Source: UBA1219 sp045601425 (GTDB lineage Bacteria; Bacteroidota; Bacteroidia; Bacteroidales; P3). Taken from it: 22,041 nucleotides of DNA. The notes beneath the pieces were generated by a model. The model saw only the letters and a list, made by a program, of their open reading frames with translations. It searched no databases and was not told the origin of the DNA. Both the position numbers and the translations under genes were made by a program. Where the stretch lies: contig JAZRZP010000004.1 of the NCBI GenBank assembly GCA_045601425.1, positions 1-22,041 of the forward strand, given 5' to 3'. Shown piece by piece: positions 1 through 7,342 of this stretch. Within the stretch, counting starts at the first letter, position 1; the number at the start of each line of letters is the position of its first letter.

Positions 1-1
1 T

Positions 2-97
2 GCCGCAAAGGCAATCGTGCAAAGGGTTACAGAAAGTGATTTTTCACTTTTGAAAAAAGGTACGTTTTTTTTGACCCCGAAAACGAAAATTTGGTAA
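2..97 (+). CDS. Possible 3' end of a gene entering from the left
   Basis: A reading frame is open from the window edge to a TAA at 95-97, giving 31 codons with no recognisable motif and a C-terminus KTKIW. A second plus frame, from base 1, is also open until TGA at 37-39 and ends in AKGYRK. A small inverted repeat (AAAGTGA, 33-39, with TCACTTT, 44-50) overlaps that second stop. I cannot decide which frame, if either, is coding. The hairpin at 134-177 would be a suitable terminator for a gene ending here. Confidence 0.22.
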   Translation, partial: AAKAIVQRVTESDFSLLKKGTFFLTPKTKIW

Positions 98-133
98 AAT
101 ATAAATAATTGATATACAAAAAAATGCAAAAAC

Positions 134-177
134 AAAAAAAAGTCATGAAAAACGTACGTTTTTTCTTGACTTTTTCT
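134..177. terminator. Bidirectional intrinsic terminator
   Basis: The sequence is almost a perfect palindrome centred at 155/156. The arms contain AAAAAGTCA and GAAAAACGT against ACGTTTTTTC and TGACTTTTT, with one mismatch and one bulge. An A-tract on one side and a T-tract on the other give a U-run in either direction. It would end the candidate small RNA on the minus strand and any gene entering from the left on the plus strand. Confidence 0.6.
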
Positions 178-230
178 TTGTAAATTACCGTACTTCAGCA
201 AGATACGGAATGCATAAAACTGCTGAAGAC
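134..230 (-). ncRNA. Candidate small RNA of about 95 nt
   Basis: A minus-strand transcript starting near 230 from the promoter at 235-265 would carry three elements. At its 5' end is a perfect 8-bp stem (CTTCAGCA at 193-200 with TGCTGAAG at 221-228) closing a 20-nt loop. Next comes an A-rich single-stranded linker (about 172-190). Last is an intrinsic terminator (134-177), a long stem centred on ACGTACGT and followed by a run of eight U. No minus-strand frame with a start codon lies inside it. It is encoded immediately downstream of uvrC on the same strand but has its own start signal. It matches no RNA family I recognise. It could instead be an attenuated leader of a gene beyond the left edge. 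Confidence 0.45.
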
Positions 231-234
231 AATG

Positions 235-265
235 CAAATATACACATTTTTTTGAAAATGGCAAA
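235..265 (-). promoter_or_regulatory. Promoter for the candidate small RNA
   Basis: On the minus strand TTTG (265-262) is followed after exactly 19 bp by TATATTTG (242-235). This fits the known Bacteroides housekeeping sigma consensus (TTTG at -33, TAnnTTTG at -7). The predicted start is near 230. It lies within 75 bases downstream of the uvrC stop codon and has no annotated gene in front of it inside the window. Confidence 0.7.
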
Positions 266-309
266 TTTTTTGATGTTTTTTTCCCATAAAAGCACGTGGA
301 GAACATATA

Positions 310-2142
310 TCAGTTCGTCCGGAAATAGTCATACACGATTTTTGCCTTTGCTGTACCAATGCAGGTTTCAAGGTCTTCAAGCGGAGTGATTTTGACCTGT
401 TTCACCGACTTGAATTTGAGCAGCAGGTCCTGAGCGGTTTTTTCGCCTATGCCGGGTATTTCGGTAAGCGATGTCTTGAAAGTTTCTTTTGAACGCTTGT
501 TCCTGTGGAACGTGATGGCGAACCTGTGAACTTCATTCTGTATGCGCTCTAGAAGATGGAACAAAGGCGTTCTCGGTGCAACGCCAATGCTGACTGGGGG
601 GAATCCGTACAGAAGTTCCGAGGTATGGTGTTTGTCGTCCTTGGCCAGTCCTGCAACCGGAATATCGAGTTGCAGAGAGTCCACGAGAACTCTCCTCACC
701 ACCTCCATCTGTCCCTTGCCGCCATCGACTATGATAAGCTGCGGCATGGGCTGGCCTTCGTCTTTAAGGCGTTTGTAACGGCGGTATACGACCTCTTCCA
801 TGGAAGCATAGTCGTCGGGACCTTCAACGGTTTTTATGTTGAAATGGCGGTATTTTTGCGGGTCTGGCTTGCCGTCGGTAAAATGTATCATGGCTGCCAC
901 GGGGAAAGCTCCCTGAATGTTCGAATTGTCGAAACATTCAATGTTTCTCGGTAGTTCCGGCAGATGAAGTTCCTTCTGGATTTTTTCGAGCAGATCATTG
1001 GAGGCCGTTTCCGGATCAACCAAAAGTCGCTGGTGAAAACGTTCGTGCCGATAGTACTTCACATTGCGGAGCGAAAGTTCGAGAAGTTCTTTCTTGTCGC
1101 CTCGGGCAGGTACCGTCTGTCTGATGAAATCGTCGGGGATATCGACTTTCACCGGCACAATGACCTCACCGGCGGTGCTGCCGGTACGCACATGGAGTTC
1201 GGGAATCACCACGGCAAGTATCTGTTCGTCGGTTTCGTCGAGCTGTTTTTTTATTTCGGTAGAGAAAGAATGAATTATTCCTCCGTTCTTTATCCGCATC
1301 ATGTTTACATAAGCGAACTTGTCGTCGGAGAGTATCGAGAACACGTCGATGTCCCGTATTGAAGTATCGACCACCATGGACCGGCTCTGGTACTGATTCA
1401 GCAGAAAAATCTTCTGTTTCAGAGCTTCAGCCTTTTCGAATTCCAGATTTTCGGCCATGCGGAACATTTCCGTACGCATTTCTTCTACGATTTCGCCGAA
1501 ATCGCCTTTCAGGATTTTCCGTATCTGACCGAAAATTTTCTGATAATCTTCGTAAGACACACCACCTGTGCACGGGGCATTGCAGAGTCCAATTTGAGCG
1601 TTTATGCAGGCTTTGTACCTGCCCTGTTTCACGCCTTCGCGGGTAAGCGGCAGTTTACATGTACGGTATGAGAAGAGTAACCTTATCATGTCCTGCAATT
1701 CCCTGAGTATCTTCTGGTTGGGATACGGGCCGAAAAAAGTGCCGTTTTTCAGAGTATGGTCGCGAGTAAAAAGCAGGCGCGGGTAATCCTCGTTTGTAAG
1801 GAAGAGATACGGATAGGTCTTATCGTCCTTGAGCATGCTGTTGTACTTGGGCTGCAGAGTCTTTATCAGATTGTTTTCCAGCAGAAGTGCATCAACTTCG
1901 GTTTTAACTACGGTGTAGCGAATGTCGTAAATTTTGCGGACAAGAATGCGTATTTTTGGCGAAAGGTCGTCGAAATGAGAGAAATACGAATGCACACGGC
2001 GACTCAGGTTCCGTGCCTTCCCGACATAAAGCAGATTGCCACTTTCGTCAAAATACTGGTAAACTCCCGGAGTTTCAGGAATGGTCTTCAGCAAAAGTTC
2101 TATGCGTTCGAAATGTTTGTTGAAACTTTTGGCTGAACTCAT
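310..2142 (-). CDS. uvrC: UvrABC excinuclease subunit C
   Basis: This is the dual-incision nuclease of nucleotide excision repair, which cuts on both sides of a lesion after UvrA and UvrB recognise it. At 610 residues it has normal length and all domains in order. The N-terminal GIY-YIG nuclease is at about 20-100 (PGVYQYFD, LLYVGKARNLSRR). Four cysteines (162, 179, 187, 191) lie in the pattern of the UvrC iron-sulfur site. The UVR helix pair that binds UvrB is at about 217-252. The RNase H-like 5' incision domain has FDNSN (Asp405), VDGGKGQ (Asp473) and EVHRFA (His539). A helix-hairpin-helix pair is at about 558-600 (EIPGIGEKTA). It is the last gene of a minus-strand unit; its ATG is 3 bases after the stop of the gldH-like gene, so it is probably co-transcribed with it. 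Confidence 0.98.
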   Translation of the reverse strand: MSSAKSFNKHFERIELLLKTIPETPGVYQYFDESGNLLYVGKARNLSRRVHSYFSHFDDLSPKIRILVRKIYDIRYTVVKTEVDALLLENNLIKTLQPKYNSMLKDDKTYPYLFLTNEDYPRLLFTRDHTLKNGTFFGPYPNQKILRELQDMIRLLFSYRTCKLPLTREGVKQGRYKACINAQIGLCNAPCTGGVSYEDYQKIFGQIRKILKGDFGEIVEEMRTEMFRMAENLEFEKAEALKQKIFLLNQYQSRSMVVDTSIRDIDVFSILSDDKFAYVNMMRIKNGGIIHSFSTEIKKQLDETDEQILAVVIPELHVRTGSTAGEVIVPVKVDIPDDFIRQTVPARGDKKELLELSLRNVKYYRHERFHQRLLVDPETASNDLLEKIQKELHLPELPRNIECFDNSNIQGAFPVAAMIHFTDGKPDPQKYRHFNIKTVEGPDDYASMEEVVYRRYKRLKDEGQPMPQLIIVDGGKGQMEVVRRVLVDSLQLDIPVAGLAKDDKHHTSELLYGFPPVSIGVAPRTPLFHLLERIQNEVHRFAITFHRNKRSKETFKTSLTEIPGIGEKTAQDLLLKFKSVKQVKITPLEDLETCIGTAKAKIVYDYFRTN

Positions 2143-2144
2143 CT

Positions 2145-2636
2145 CTATTCAATTTTCAAATCCATATTGGTCTTGACAATTTTCAGAGCAAACGACGTAA
2201 TTCCGTCCAATTCAAGGAACTGGCTGCCGTTTTTGACAGACATTTCGTGCCTGCCTTCCTTATTGAAGAAGAAATATTCCCTCACTTTAACACTATATTC
2301 GCAATATGTTCCGATGCAGTTGCCATTCCAGTTGCCATTCTTATCCCGTATTGCGACATCAGTTTTCAGGTTTCGTACGGTGCCGTCGCTGTCGGTAAGC
2401 TGAATGATAAACGGCAGCATATCCACACGAAAGACATTGCAGTTTACCCTGAAATTGAAATAGATGTCGTAGCAGTCGTCAATGTTCTTAACGTCAAAAG
2501 CAAACACTTCAGGTTCGAAGCGTTGCCATTTTTCGTCCTGAAACTGGCGGTTTTCTTCGAAAATTACGTCATTGGAGCACCCGGAAAGAACAGCGAGTGC
2601 ACAAATCAGGAATGGGAATATTTTTTTCATATACAT
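2145..2636 (-). CDS. gldH: GldH-family lipoprotein
   Basis: The product is a 163-residue secreted lipoprotein with a short hydrophobic signal and lipobox LSGC (lipidated Cys20), so it should be anchored in the envelope. The body resembles the GldH family: an aromatic-rich beta domain with the W-x-R-F-x-P-E-V-F-x-F-D segment near the N-terminus and a G-N-W-N-G segment in the middle. In Flavobacterium, GldH is needed for gliding and works with the type IX secretion machinery; many non-gliding Bacteroidales also carry it. A second ATG at 2630 (MKKIFPF) is an equally good start. The gap to asd upstream is about 10 bp and uvrC follows 3 bp downstream, so it sits inside an operon. The family call rests on remembered patterns only. 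Confidence 0.72.
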   Translation of the reverse strand: MYMKKIFPFLICALAVLSGCSNDVIFEENRQFQDEKWQRFEPEVFAFDVKNIDDCYDIYFNFRVNCNVFRVDMLPFIIQLTDSDGTVRNLKTDVAIRDKNGNWNGNCIGTYCEYSVKVREYFFFNKEGRHEMSVKNGSQFLELDGITSFALKIVKTNMDLKIE

Positions 2637-2646
2637 TGATTATCAA

Positions 2647-3630
2647 TTATCTTTGTTCAACAAGTTCTTGAAGTATTTCCACAGCGTTGGTAGCGGCGCC
2701 CTTTCGGAGATTGTCCGACACACACCACAGATTCAGGGTTTTGGGTTGCGAGAAATCGCGGCGGATACGTCCCACGAACACGTCATCCTTGCCTTCGGCG
2801 AAAGCCGGCATCGGGTAATCAAGTTTGGAATTGTCGTTGCAGAGGGTCACGCCCTTCGTGTTGCGTATTATTTCGATGGCTTCGGCGAGGTCGTATTCCT
2901 TTTCGAACTCTATGTTCACAGCTTCGGAATGTCCTCCCACCACAGGCACGCGCACAACGGTGGCCGTAACGGCTATTGAATTGTCGCCCAATATTTTGCG
3001 GGTTTCATCCACAAGTTTCTGTTCTTCTGTGGTGTAACCGTCGTCCTGAAAATCGCCGCCGTGGGGGAACAGGTTTCTGTGAATCTGATAGGGATAAGCC
3101 TTCTCCACAGCAATGCCGTTTTCCTCACCTTCGAGCTGCCGTATGGCCTTGATGCCTGTACCGGTAACGCTCTGGTAAGTAGAAATCACGAGTCTTTTGA
3201 TTTTGTAGGCTTTATGCAACTGCGAAACAGCAAGGACCATCTGAATGGTCGAGCAGTTGGGATTGGCGATGATACGGTCGGAAGGTTTCACTGCACCGAT
3301 GTTTATTTCGGGTACCACCAAAGGTTTGTCGGGGTCCTTGCGCCAAGCCGAAGAGTTGTCGATTACCGTCGTACCTGCCGCAGCGAACTGCGGGGCATAT
3401 TCCCTTGAGGCGGCGGCACCTGCCGAAAAAACAGCATAGTCGGGCTTTTGTGCGATGGCGTCGGCAACCGATACCACCGTAAGTTTTCTTCCGGCAAAGT
3501 CGACCTGCTTGCCTACCGACTTCGGCGAAGCGGCGGCAATAACCTCACAATTGCCGAAACCACGTTCGGCAAGAACTTTCAACATAACGCCACCAACAAG
3601 ACCGGTAGCACCAACAACAGCTATTTTCAT
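2647..3630 (-). CDS. asd: Aspartate-semialdehyde dehydrogenase
   Basis: This enzyme reduces aspartyl phosphate with NADPH to aspartate semialdehyde, the branch point to diaminopimelate/lysine, threonine and methionine. Its 327 residues match the family. The N-terminal Rossmann loop is GATGLVGG (7-14). The catalytic cysteine is Cys126 in NPNCSTIQ. The substrate-binding segment STYQSVTGTG is at 150-159, and the general base histidine His234 lies in VGGHSEAVN. The start codon overlaps the stop of the upstream HAD gene by 4 bases (ATGA), which indicates translational coupling. Supply of diaminopimelate gives a loose link to the envelope functions of its neighbours. Confidence 0.97.
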   Translation of the reverse strand: MKIAVVGATGLVGGVMLKVLAERGFGNCEVIAAASPKSVGKQVDFAGRKLTVVSVADAIAQKPDYAVFSAGAAASREYAPQFAAAGTTVIDNSSAWRKDPDKPLVVPEINIGAVKPSDRIIANPNCSTIQMVLAVSQLHKAYKIKRLVISTYQSVTGTGIKAIRQLEGEENGIAVEKAYPYQIHRNLFPHGGDFQDDGYTTEEQKLVDETRKILGDNSIAVTATVVRVPVVGGHSEAVNIEFEKEYDLAEAIEIIRNTKGVTLCNDNSKLDYPMPAFAEGKDDVFVGRIRRDFSQPKTLNLWCVSDNLRKGAATNAVEILQELVEQR

Positions 3631-4181
3631 ATTTTTAAAGTTTTTGCAAAATCAATCAAAGCGGGATAACAGTAATCCACTATTTTGGGGAACCGTGTAG
3701 GAATCCACGTATCTTCGCCGACCAATACCGTCTTCATTCCGGCATGTTTACCGAACTGCATGTCGGTGAGGCTGTCGCCGACCATGACCGACCGTGTAAG
3801 ACGTACCCCCGGAAAGTCTTTTCGTGCCTGCAAAGCCATTCCGATGGAAGGTTTGCGGTTGAATGAGTTTTCCGCTTTCAGCTTCGGGCAGTGGTAAATT
3901 CTGTCGATACGACCGCCCGAATCTTCGACTTTTTTCACGAAAGTGTCGTGCACCAAAGCGAGGTCGGCCTCGGTCATCAGCCCCTTGCCTATGCCCTGCT
4001 GGTTGGTGACAATGAAAATGCGGTCGAAGACCGTGGCAAAAATCTTCATGGCATCGAGCACTCCGTCAATGATCACGAAATCCTCGGGACGGGTGACATA
4101 ACCGTTAATGATGCGCTGGTTCAGCACACCGTCGCGATCCAGGAAGAGCGAGTATCCCGAAAAAACGTTATTTTTCTCCAT
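3627..4181 (-). CDS. HAD-IIIA phosphatase, GmhB/HisB-N-like
   Basis: This is a small capless HAD phosphatase of about 184 residues. Motif I is DRDGVLN (Asp15, Asp17), motif II is VTNQQG, the motif III lysine is Lys110 in RKPSIGM, and motif IV is GDSLTD (Asp136). The closest known families are the D-glycero-D-manno-heptose-1,7-bisphosphate phosphatases (GmhB) and the HisB N-terminal domain. Those normally bind zinc through a cysteine/histidine loop before the RKP motif. Here only Cys98 of that set remains and the C-x-C pair is replaced by S-F-N, so the zinc site looks lost and the substrate cannot be named. I chose ATG 4181; the frame extends to a TTG at 4199, but that would overlap the glycosyltransferase by 32 bp. 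The stop overlaps the asd start by 4 bp. Confidence 0.85.
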   Translation of the reverse strand: MEKNNVFSGYSLFLDRDGVLNQRIINGYVTRPEDFVIIDGVLDAMKIFATVFDRIFIVTNQQGIGKGLMTEADLALVHDTFVKKVEDSGGRIDRIYHCPKLKAENSFNRKPSIGMALQARKDFPGVRLTRSVMVGDSLTDMQFGKHAGMKTVLVGEDTWIPTRFPKIVDYCYPALIDFAKTLKI

Positions 4182-5115
4182 CAAACAGTTCTTTTTCAAT
4201 CAGATACGAGTTTCGGGTAGATGAATTGCGGCATATCAGTTCGCCAAGGAATCCTGCAAGGAAAAGCATGGTACCCATGAGTATGAAAAGCATTGACACA
4301 TAGAACCACACGCTTTTCGTGAGAGCTATTATTCCGCAGATGCGCAACACGCACACTACTACGAAGGCGATGAAACCCAACATGAATGCAATGCTGCCGA
4401 TAAGTCCGAAAAAGTGCATTGGCTGTTTGCCGAACTTGGACATGAACATGATGCTCATGAGGTCGAGATAGCCGTTTATGAAACGGTTCATACCGAATTT
4501 GGTGACACCGAATTCGCGTTTGCGGTGCTGCACCACCTTCTCGCCTATTTTTCCGAATCCCGCCCATTTGGCAATGACCGGAATATATCGGTGCATTTCG
4601 CCGTACACTTCAATGCTTTTCACCACGTCAAGGCGGTAGGCTTTGAGTCCGCAGTTGAAGTCATGCAGCTTGATACCCGAAAGCCTGCGGGTTGTGGCGT
4701 TGAAGAATTTCGACGGTATGTTCTTGGCTATTTTTGAATCGTAACGTTTTTTCTTCCAGCCTGATACAAGATCGTAACCGTCTTCCTTTATCATGCGGTA
4801 AAGTTCGGGGATTTCGTCGGGGCTGTCCTGCAAATCCGCATCCATGGTAATGACGACATCACCCTGCACGCGAGAAAATCCGACATTGAGGGCTGCCGAT
4901 TTTCCGTAGTTGCGGCGAAACTTGACTCCCTTGAAACAGGGATTTCCTGCGGCAAGGCTTTCTATAACGCTCCACGAATTGTCCTTACTGCCGTCATCGA
5001 CCATAATCACCTCGTAGGTGAAATTGTTTTCGTTCATCACGCGAGTTATCCATTCTGCCAAATGCGGCAAAGACTCGTCTTCGTTGAAAAGTGGCACTAC
5101 AACCGATACATCCAT
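4168..5115 (-). CDS. Family 2 glycosyltransferase, polyprenyl-phosphate type
   Basis: The 315-residue membrane-attached glycosyltransferase has an N-terminal GT-A domain (SVVVPLFNEDESL; VDDGSKDNS at 39-47; DxD motif in MDADLQD, 91-97). It continues with the conserved HDFNCGLKAYR segment (151-161). Two C-terminal membrane helices follow at about 234-264 and 269-294. This is the architecture of GtrB/ArnC/dolichol-phosphate-mannose-synthase-like enzymes, which move a sugar from a nucleotide donor to a polyprenyl phosphate at the inner face of the cytoplasmic membrane. Sugar identity cannot be read from the sequence. It is the first gene of the minus-strand unit, about 70 bases behind a good promoter at 5192-5223. 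Confidence 0.92.
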   Translation of the reverse strand: MDVSVVVPLFNEDESLPHLAEWITRVMNENNFTYEVIMVDDGSKDNSWSVIESLAAGNPCFKGVKFRRNYGKSAALNVGFSRVQGDVVITMDADLQDSPDEIPELYRMIKEDGYDLVSGWKKKRYDSKIAKNIPSKFFNATTRRLSGIKLHDFNCGLKAYRLDVVKSIEVYGEMHRYIPVIAKWAGFGKIGEKVVQHRKREFGVTKFGMNRFINGYLDLMSIMFMSKFGKQPMHFFGLIGSIAFMLGFIAFVVVCVLRICGIIALTKSVWFYVSMLFILMGTMLFLAGFLGELICRNSSTRNSYLIEKELFDGEK

Positions 5116-5191
5116 TGTATTATCCTAATATTTTAATTGTCAATTACATACATTATATAAACCGATTCTGCTCCCGCATGAATCGAACTTG

Positions 5192-5223
5192 CAAAGATAC
5201 GAATAAAAATCCTTTTTCGCAAA
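5192..5223 (-). promoter_or_regulatory. Promoter of the glycosyltransferase-to-uvrC unit
   Basis: On the minus strand TTTG (5223-5220) is followed after 20 bp by TATCTTTG (5199-5192). The predicted start is near 5186, giving a leader of about 70 nt before the glycosyltransferase ATG. The close spacing of the five downstream genes suggests that this one promoter serves them all. Confidence 0.7.
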
Positions 5224-5263
5224 AAGTTTTTTCTGCACGGAGAATGGTCCCATTACAACATTA

Positions 5264-5307
5264 CAAAAAAACAGCGGAGAAAAATTTCTCACTCCGCTGT
5301 TTTTTTC
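5264..5307. terminator. Terminator after the DUF349 gene
   Basis: A perfect 9-bp stem, ACAGCGGAG (5271-5279) with CTCCGCTGT (5292-5300), has a 12-base loop. It is flanked by A7 on the left and T7 on the right, so it can end transcription in both directions. It lies 17 bases beyond the stop of the DUF349 gene on its strand and separates it from the next promoter. Confidence 0.8.
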
Positions 5308-5323
5308 AAGAACGCCAAAAAAA

Positions 5324-7216
5324 TCAATCTCCGTTTTTCTGTGTTTCCGAAACGATTTTCAGTTTTGCTTCCAGCAGAGCTATCTGCTGACGGGTATTCT
5401 GGATTTTCTTTTCGAACTCTTGCTTGAGGAGGTCAGCCTGTTTGGAGTTGGCCAGAAATCCCAGATTGTTTTCCCAGAGAGTGACGTCGGATTTCAGTTT
5501 CTGTATTTTATCCTGCAGTTCGGCACGTTCTTCGTTCACTATCCTGCTGTTGCCGGAAATGGACCTTATGCGTTCACGGTATATTTCTTCCTGAGCTTCG
5601 CGGGCCGAGACTTTCAGATTGTTGAAGTGGGCATTTATTGTTTCGGAGAAGTCCTTCTGCAACTGGTCTTTTTTGTCGGCAGGCACGAAACCTATTTCCA
5701 GCCACTGCCGCTGGAATTCCTTCAGGGCGTTGAAATCGGCATCCTTGTCATCGGTAATCTGGAAGGCCTTCACTTTTTCGAGGATTTCCTGTTTTTTGGC
5801 AAGGTTTTCATTTTCCGAGGATCGCATAGCGGCATAGTATTCGGACTTGCGGGCAAAGAAGTCGTCGCAGGCGGCACGGAAACGTGTCCACACCTTGTCC
5901 GAAAGTTTTTTCGAAGTAGAGCCTATGGTTTTCCATTCTTCCTGAAGTTTGAGGAGGTCCTCGGTAGCATGTTTCCAGTCGGTGCGCTGAGCTATGCTTT
6001 CGGCCTTCACGCATATTTCCACCTTGCGGTTGTAGTTTTCGGTCTGTTCAGAATGAGCCTTGTCCATGTATTCTTTCTTCTCATCGAAGAATTTCGACAT
6101 TGATCCGCGGAAGCGGTTCCATATTTCGTCGTTCATTTCGCGGGGTACCAGACCTATGGTTTTCCATATTTTCAGGAGTTCGTTCATGGCATCGGTTCTT
6201 TCAGTCCATTCTCTGATGGTTGCAGGCAGTTCTGCGAGGAGTTCTTCGGCCTTTTCGCAGAGAGCGGTCTTTGCCATGAGGTTCTTTTCCTGTTCATCCT
6301 TCATCTGTTCGTAGTGTTCGCGACGGCGGGCATCAATCTGGTTCATGGCGTTGCAGAAACGGTTCCAGATTTCCTCGTTTTTATCGGAAGGCACGGGGCC
6401 TATTTCCTTCCACCGGCTACGGTATTCCTGCATCTGCTTGAAAGCCTTGTTCACGGAGGTTTCCATTATAAGTTCCTCGGCTTTTTCACAGAGTTCTATC
6501 TTCTGTTCAAGGTTGCGGCGCATGTCGTTATCCTTGAGTTCGCGTATTATTTTCACCTTGCTGTAGAACTGGTCGATGAGGAAATGGTATGTCTGCCACA
6601 GGTCATTGATTTCGGTTCTTGGCACATCACCTATGCCTTTCCACCTTTCCTGCAACGAGTTGAATTCATCGTAAATCTTTTTCAGACTTTCTTCCGACTC
6701 GTTGAGTTTTTTCAATTGTTCGAGAAGGTCTTTCTTCATCTCGAGGTTGCGAAGTTTTTCGGCTTCTTCATCTGCCTTATGCTGTTTGCGTTTTCTGCTG
6801 TATTCGGCAGAGAGTTTTTTGAATTCTTCATTGAGAGGATCTTCCGAAGGTTTGTAATCCTCACGGGATCCGCCTCCGTTCAGGAAATCGGCCAGAGCCT
6901 GTTCTTCTGCCGCCTTGGTTTTTTCGGTGAAGACATTTTTTATCGAGGCGACACGGTTCTTGACTTGTGACACGTCTTGTTCAAGGAGTTCCGAGAATGC
7001 CTCTACGAGACGTTCCCGTTCATAATTGGAGTAATCTACTTGAGGTTCAACAAATTGCACCGATTCTTCGGCAGGTGTCTGCCGGGCATTCTCTTCGGCA
7101 TGGGATTCATTTTCCACATTCACGGTTTCTTGTGTCTGGGGGTCGCCGGCTGGAGTTCCGGATTCTCCTGTCATGAGGTTGTCAACTTGCTGATCTTGAG
7201 TGTTAAATTCTTCCAT
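5324..7216 (-). CDS. DUF349 protein with five repeats
   Basis: The 630-residue, highly charged protein is probably cytoplasmic: it has no signal peptide or membrane segment. Residues 1-65 are acidic and low in complexity. Five helical DUF349 repeats follow, each marked by a W-x-x-I-G-x-V-P type motif; the tryptophans are at 192, 269, 351, 428 and 505, so the period is 77-82 residues. Each of the first four repeats continues with an aromatic segment (x-x-x-W-x-R-F in repeats 2-4). A C-terminal coiled coil covers about 560-625. The family has no settled biochemical role that I can state. It stands alone between its own promoter (7279-7309) and terminator (5264-5307), directly downstream of dnaA. 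Confidence 0.9.
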   Translation of the reverse strand: MEEFNTQDQQVDNLMTGESGTPAGDPQTQETVNVENESHAEENARQTPAEESVQFVEPQVDYSNYERERLVEAFSELLEQDVSQVKNRVASIKNVFTEKTKAAEEQALADFLNGGGSREDYKPSEDPLNEEFKKLSAEYSRKRKQHKADEEAEKLRNLEMKKDLLEQLKKLNESEESLKKIYDEFNSLQERWKGIGDVPRTEINDLWQTYHFLIDQFYSKVKIIRELKDNDMRRNLEQKIELCEKAEELIMETSVNKAFKQMQEYRSRWKEIGPVPSDKNEEIWNRFCNAMNQIDARRREHYEQMKDEQEKNLMAKTALCEKAEELLAELPATIREWTERTDAMNELLKIWKTIGLVPREMNDEIWNRFRGSMSKFFDEKKEYMDKAHSEQTENYNRKVEICVKAESIAQRTDWKHATEDLLKLQEEWKTIGSTSKKLSDKVWTRFRAACDDFFARKSEYYAAMRSSENENLAKKQEILEKVKAFQITDDKDADFNALKEFQRQWLEIGFVPADKKDQLQKDFSETINAHFNNLKVSAREAQEEIYRERIRSISGNSRIVNEERAELQDKIQKLKSDVTLWENNLGFLANSKQADLLKQEFEKKIQNTRQQIALLEAKLKIVSETQKNGD

Positions 7217-7278
7217 GTTTTTTTATTTTATGGATTATGAATAGGGTACTTTATTTTCAATTTGTCACAAAAATGCTG

Positions 7279-7309
7279 CAAACTTACGTTTTTCTCCGTT
7301 TTTTGCAAA
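7279..7309 (-). promoter_or_regulatory. Promoter of the DUF349 gene
   Basis: On the minus strand TTTG (7309-7306) is followed after 19 bp by TAAGTTTG (7286-7279). The predicted start is near 7273, giving a leader of roughly 57 nt. The bases just upstream of the -7 element are AAAAACG, an extension shared with other promoters in this window. Confidence 0.7.
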
Positions 7310-7342
7310 AGCGGTGGATTTCGGTTGAAAGTCAGTTCTTGC

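Noticed and set aside
4182..4199. Longer start of the HAD gene at 4199
   Set aside because: The codon there is TTG and would lengthen the overlap with the glycosyltransferase to 32 bp. The ATG at 4181 gives a normal protein.
5420..6970. Long plus-strand frames opposite the DUF349 gene (5420-6103, 6314-6970)
   Set aside because: Their phenylalanine- and leucine-rich products mirror the lysine- and glutamate-rich coding strand. They have no motifs and no promoter.
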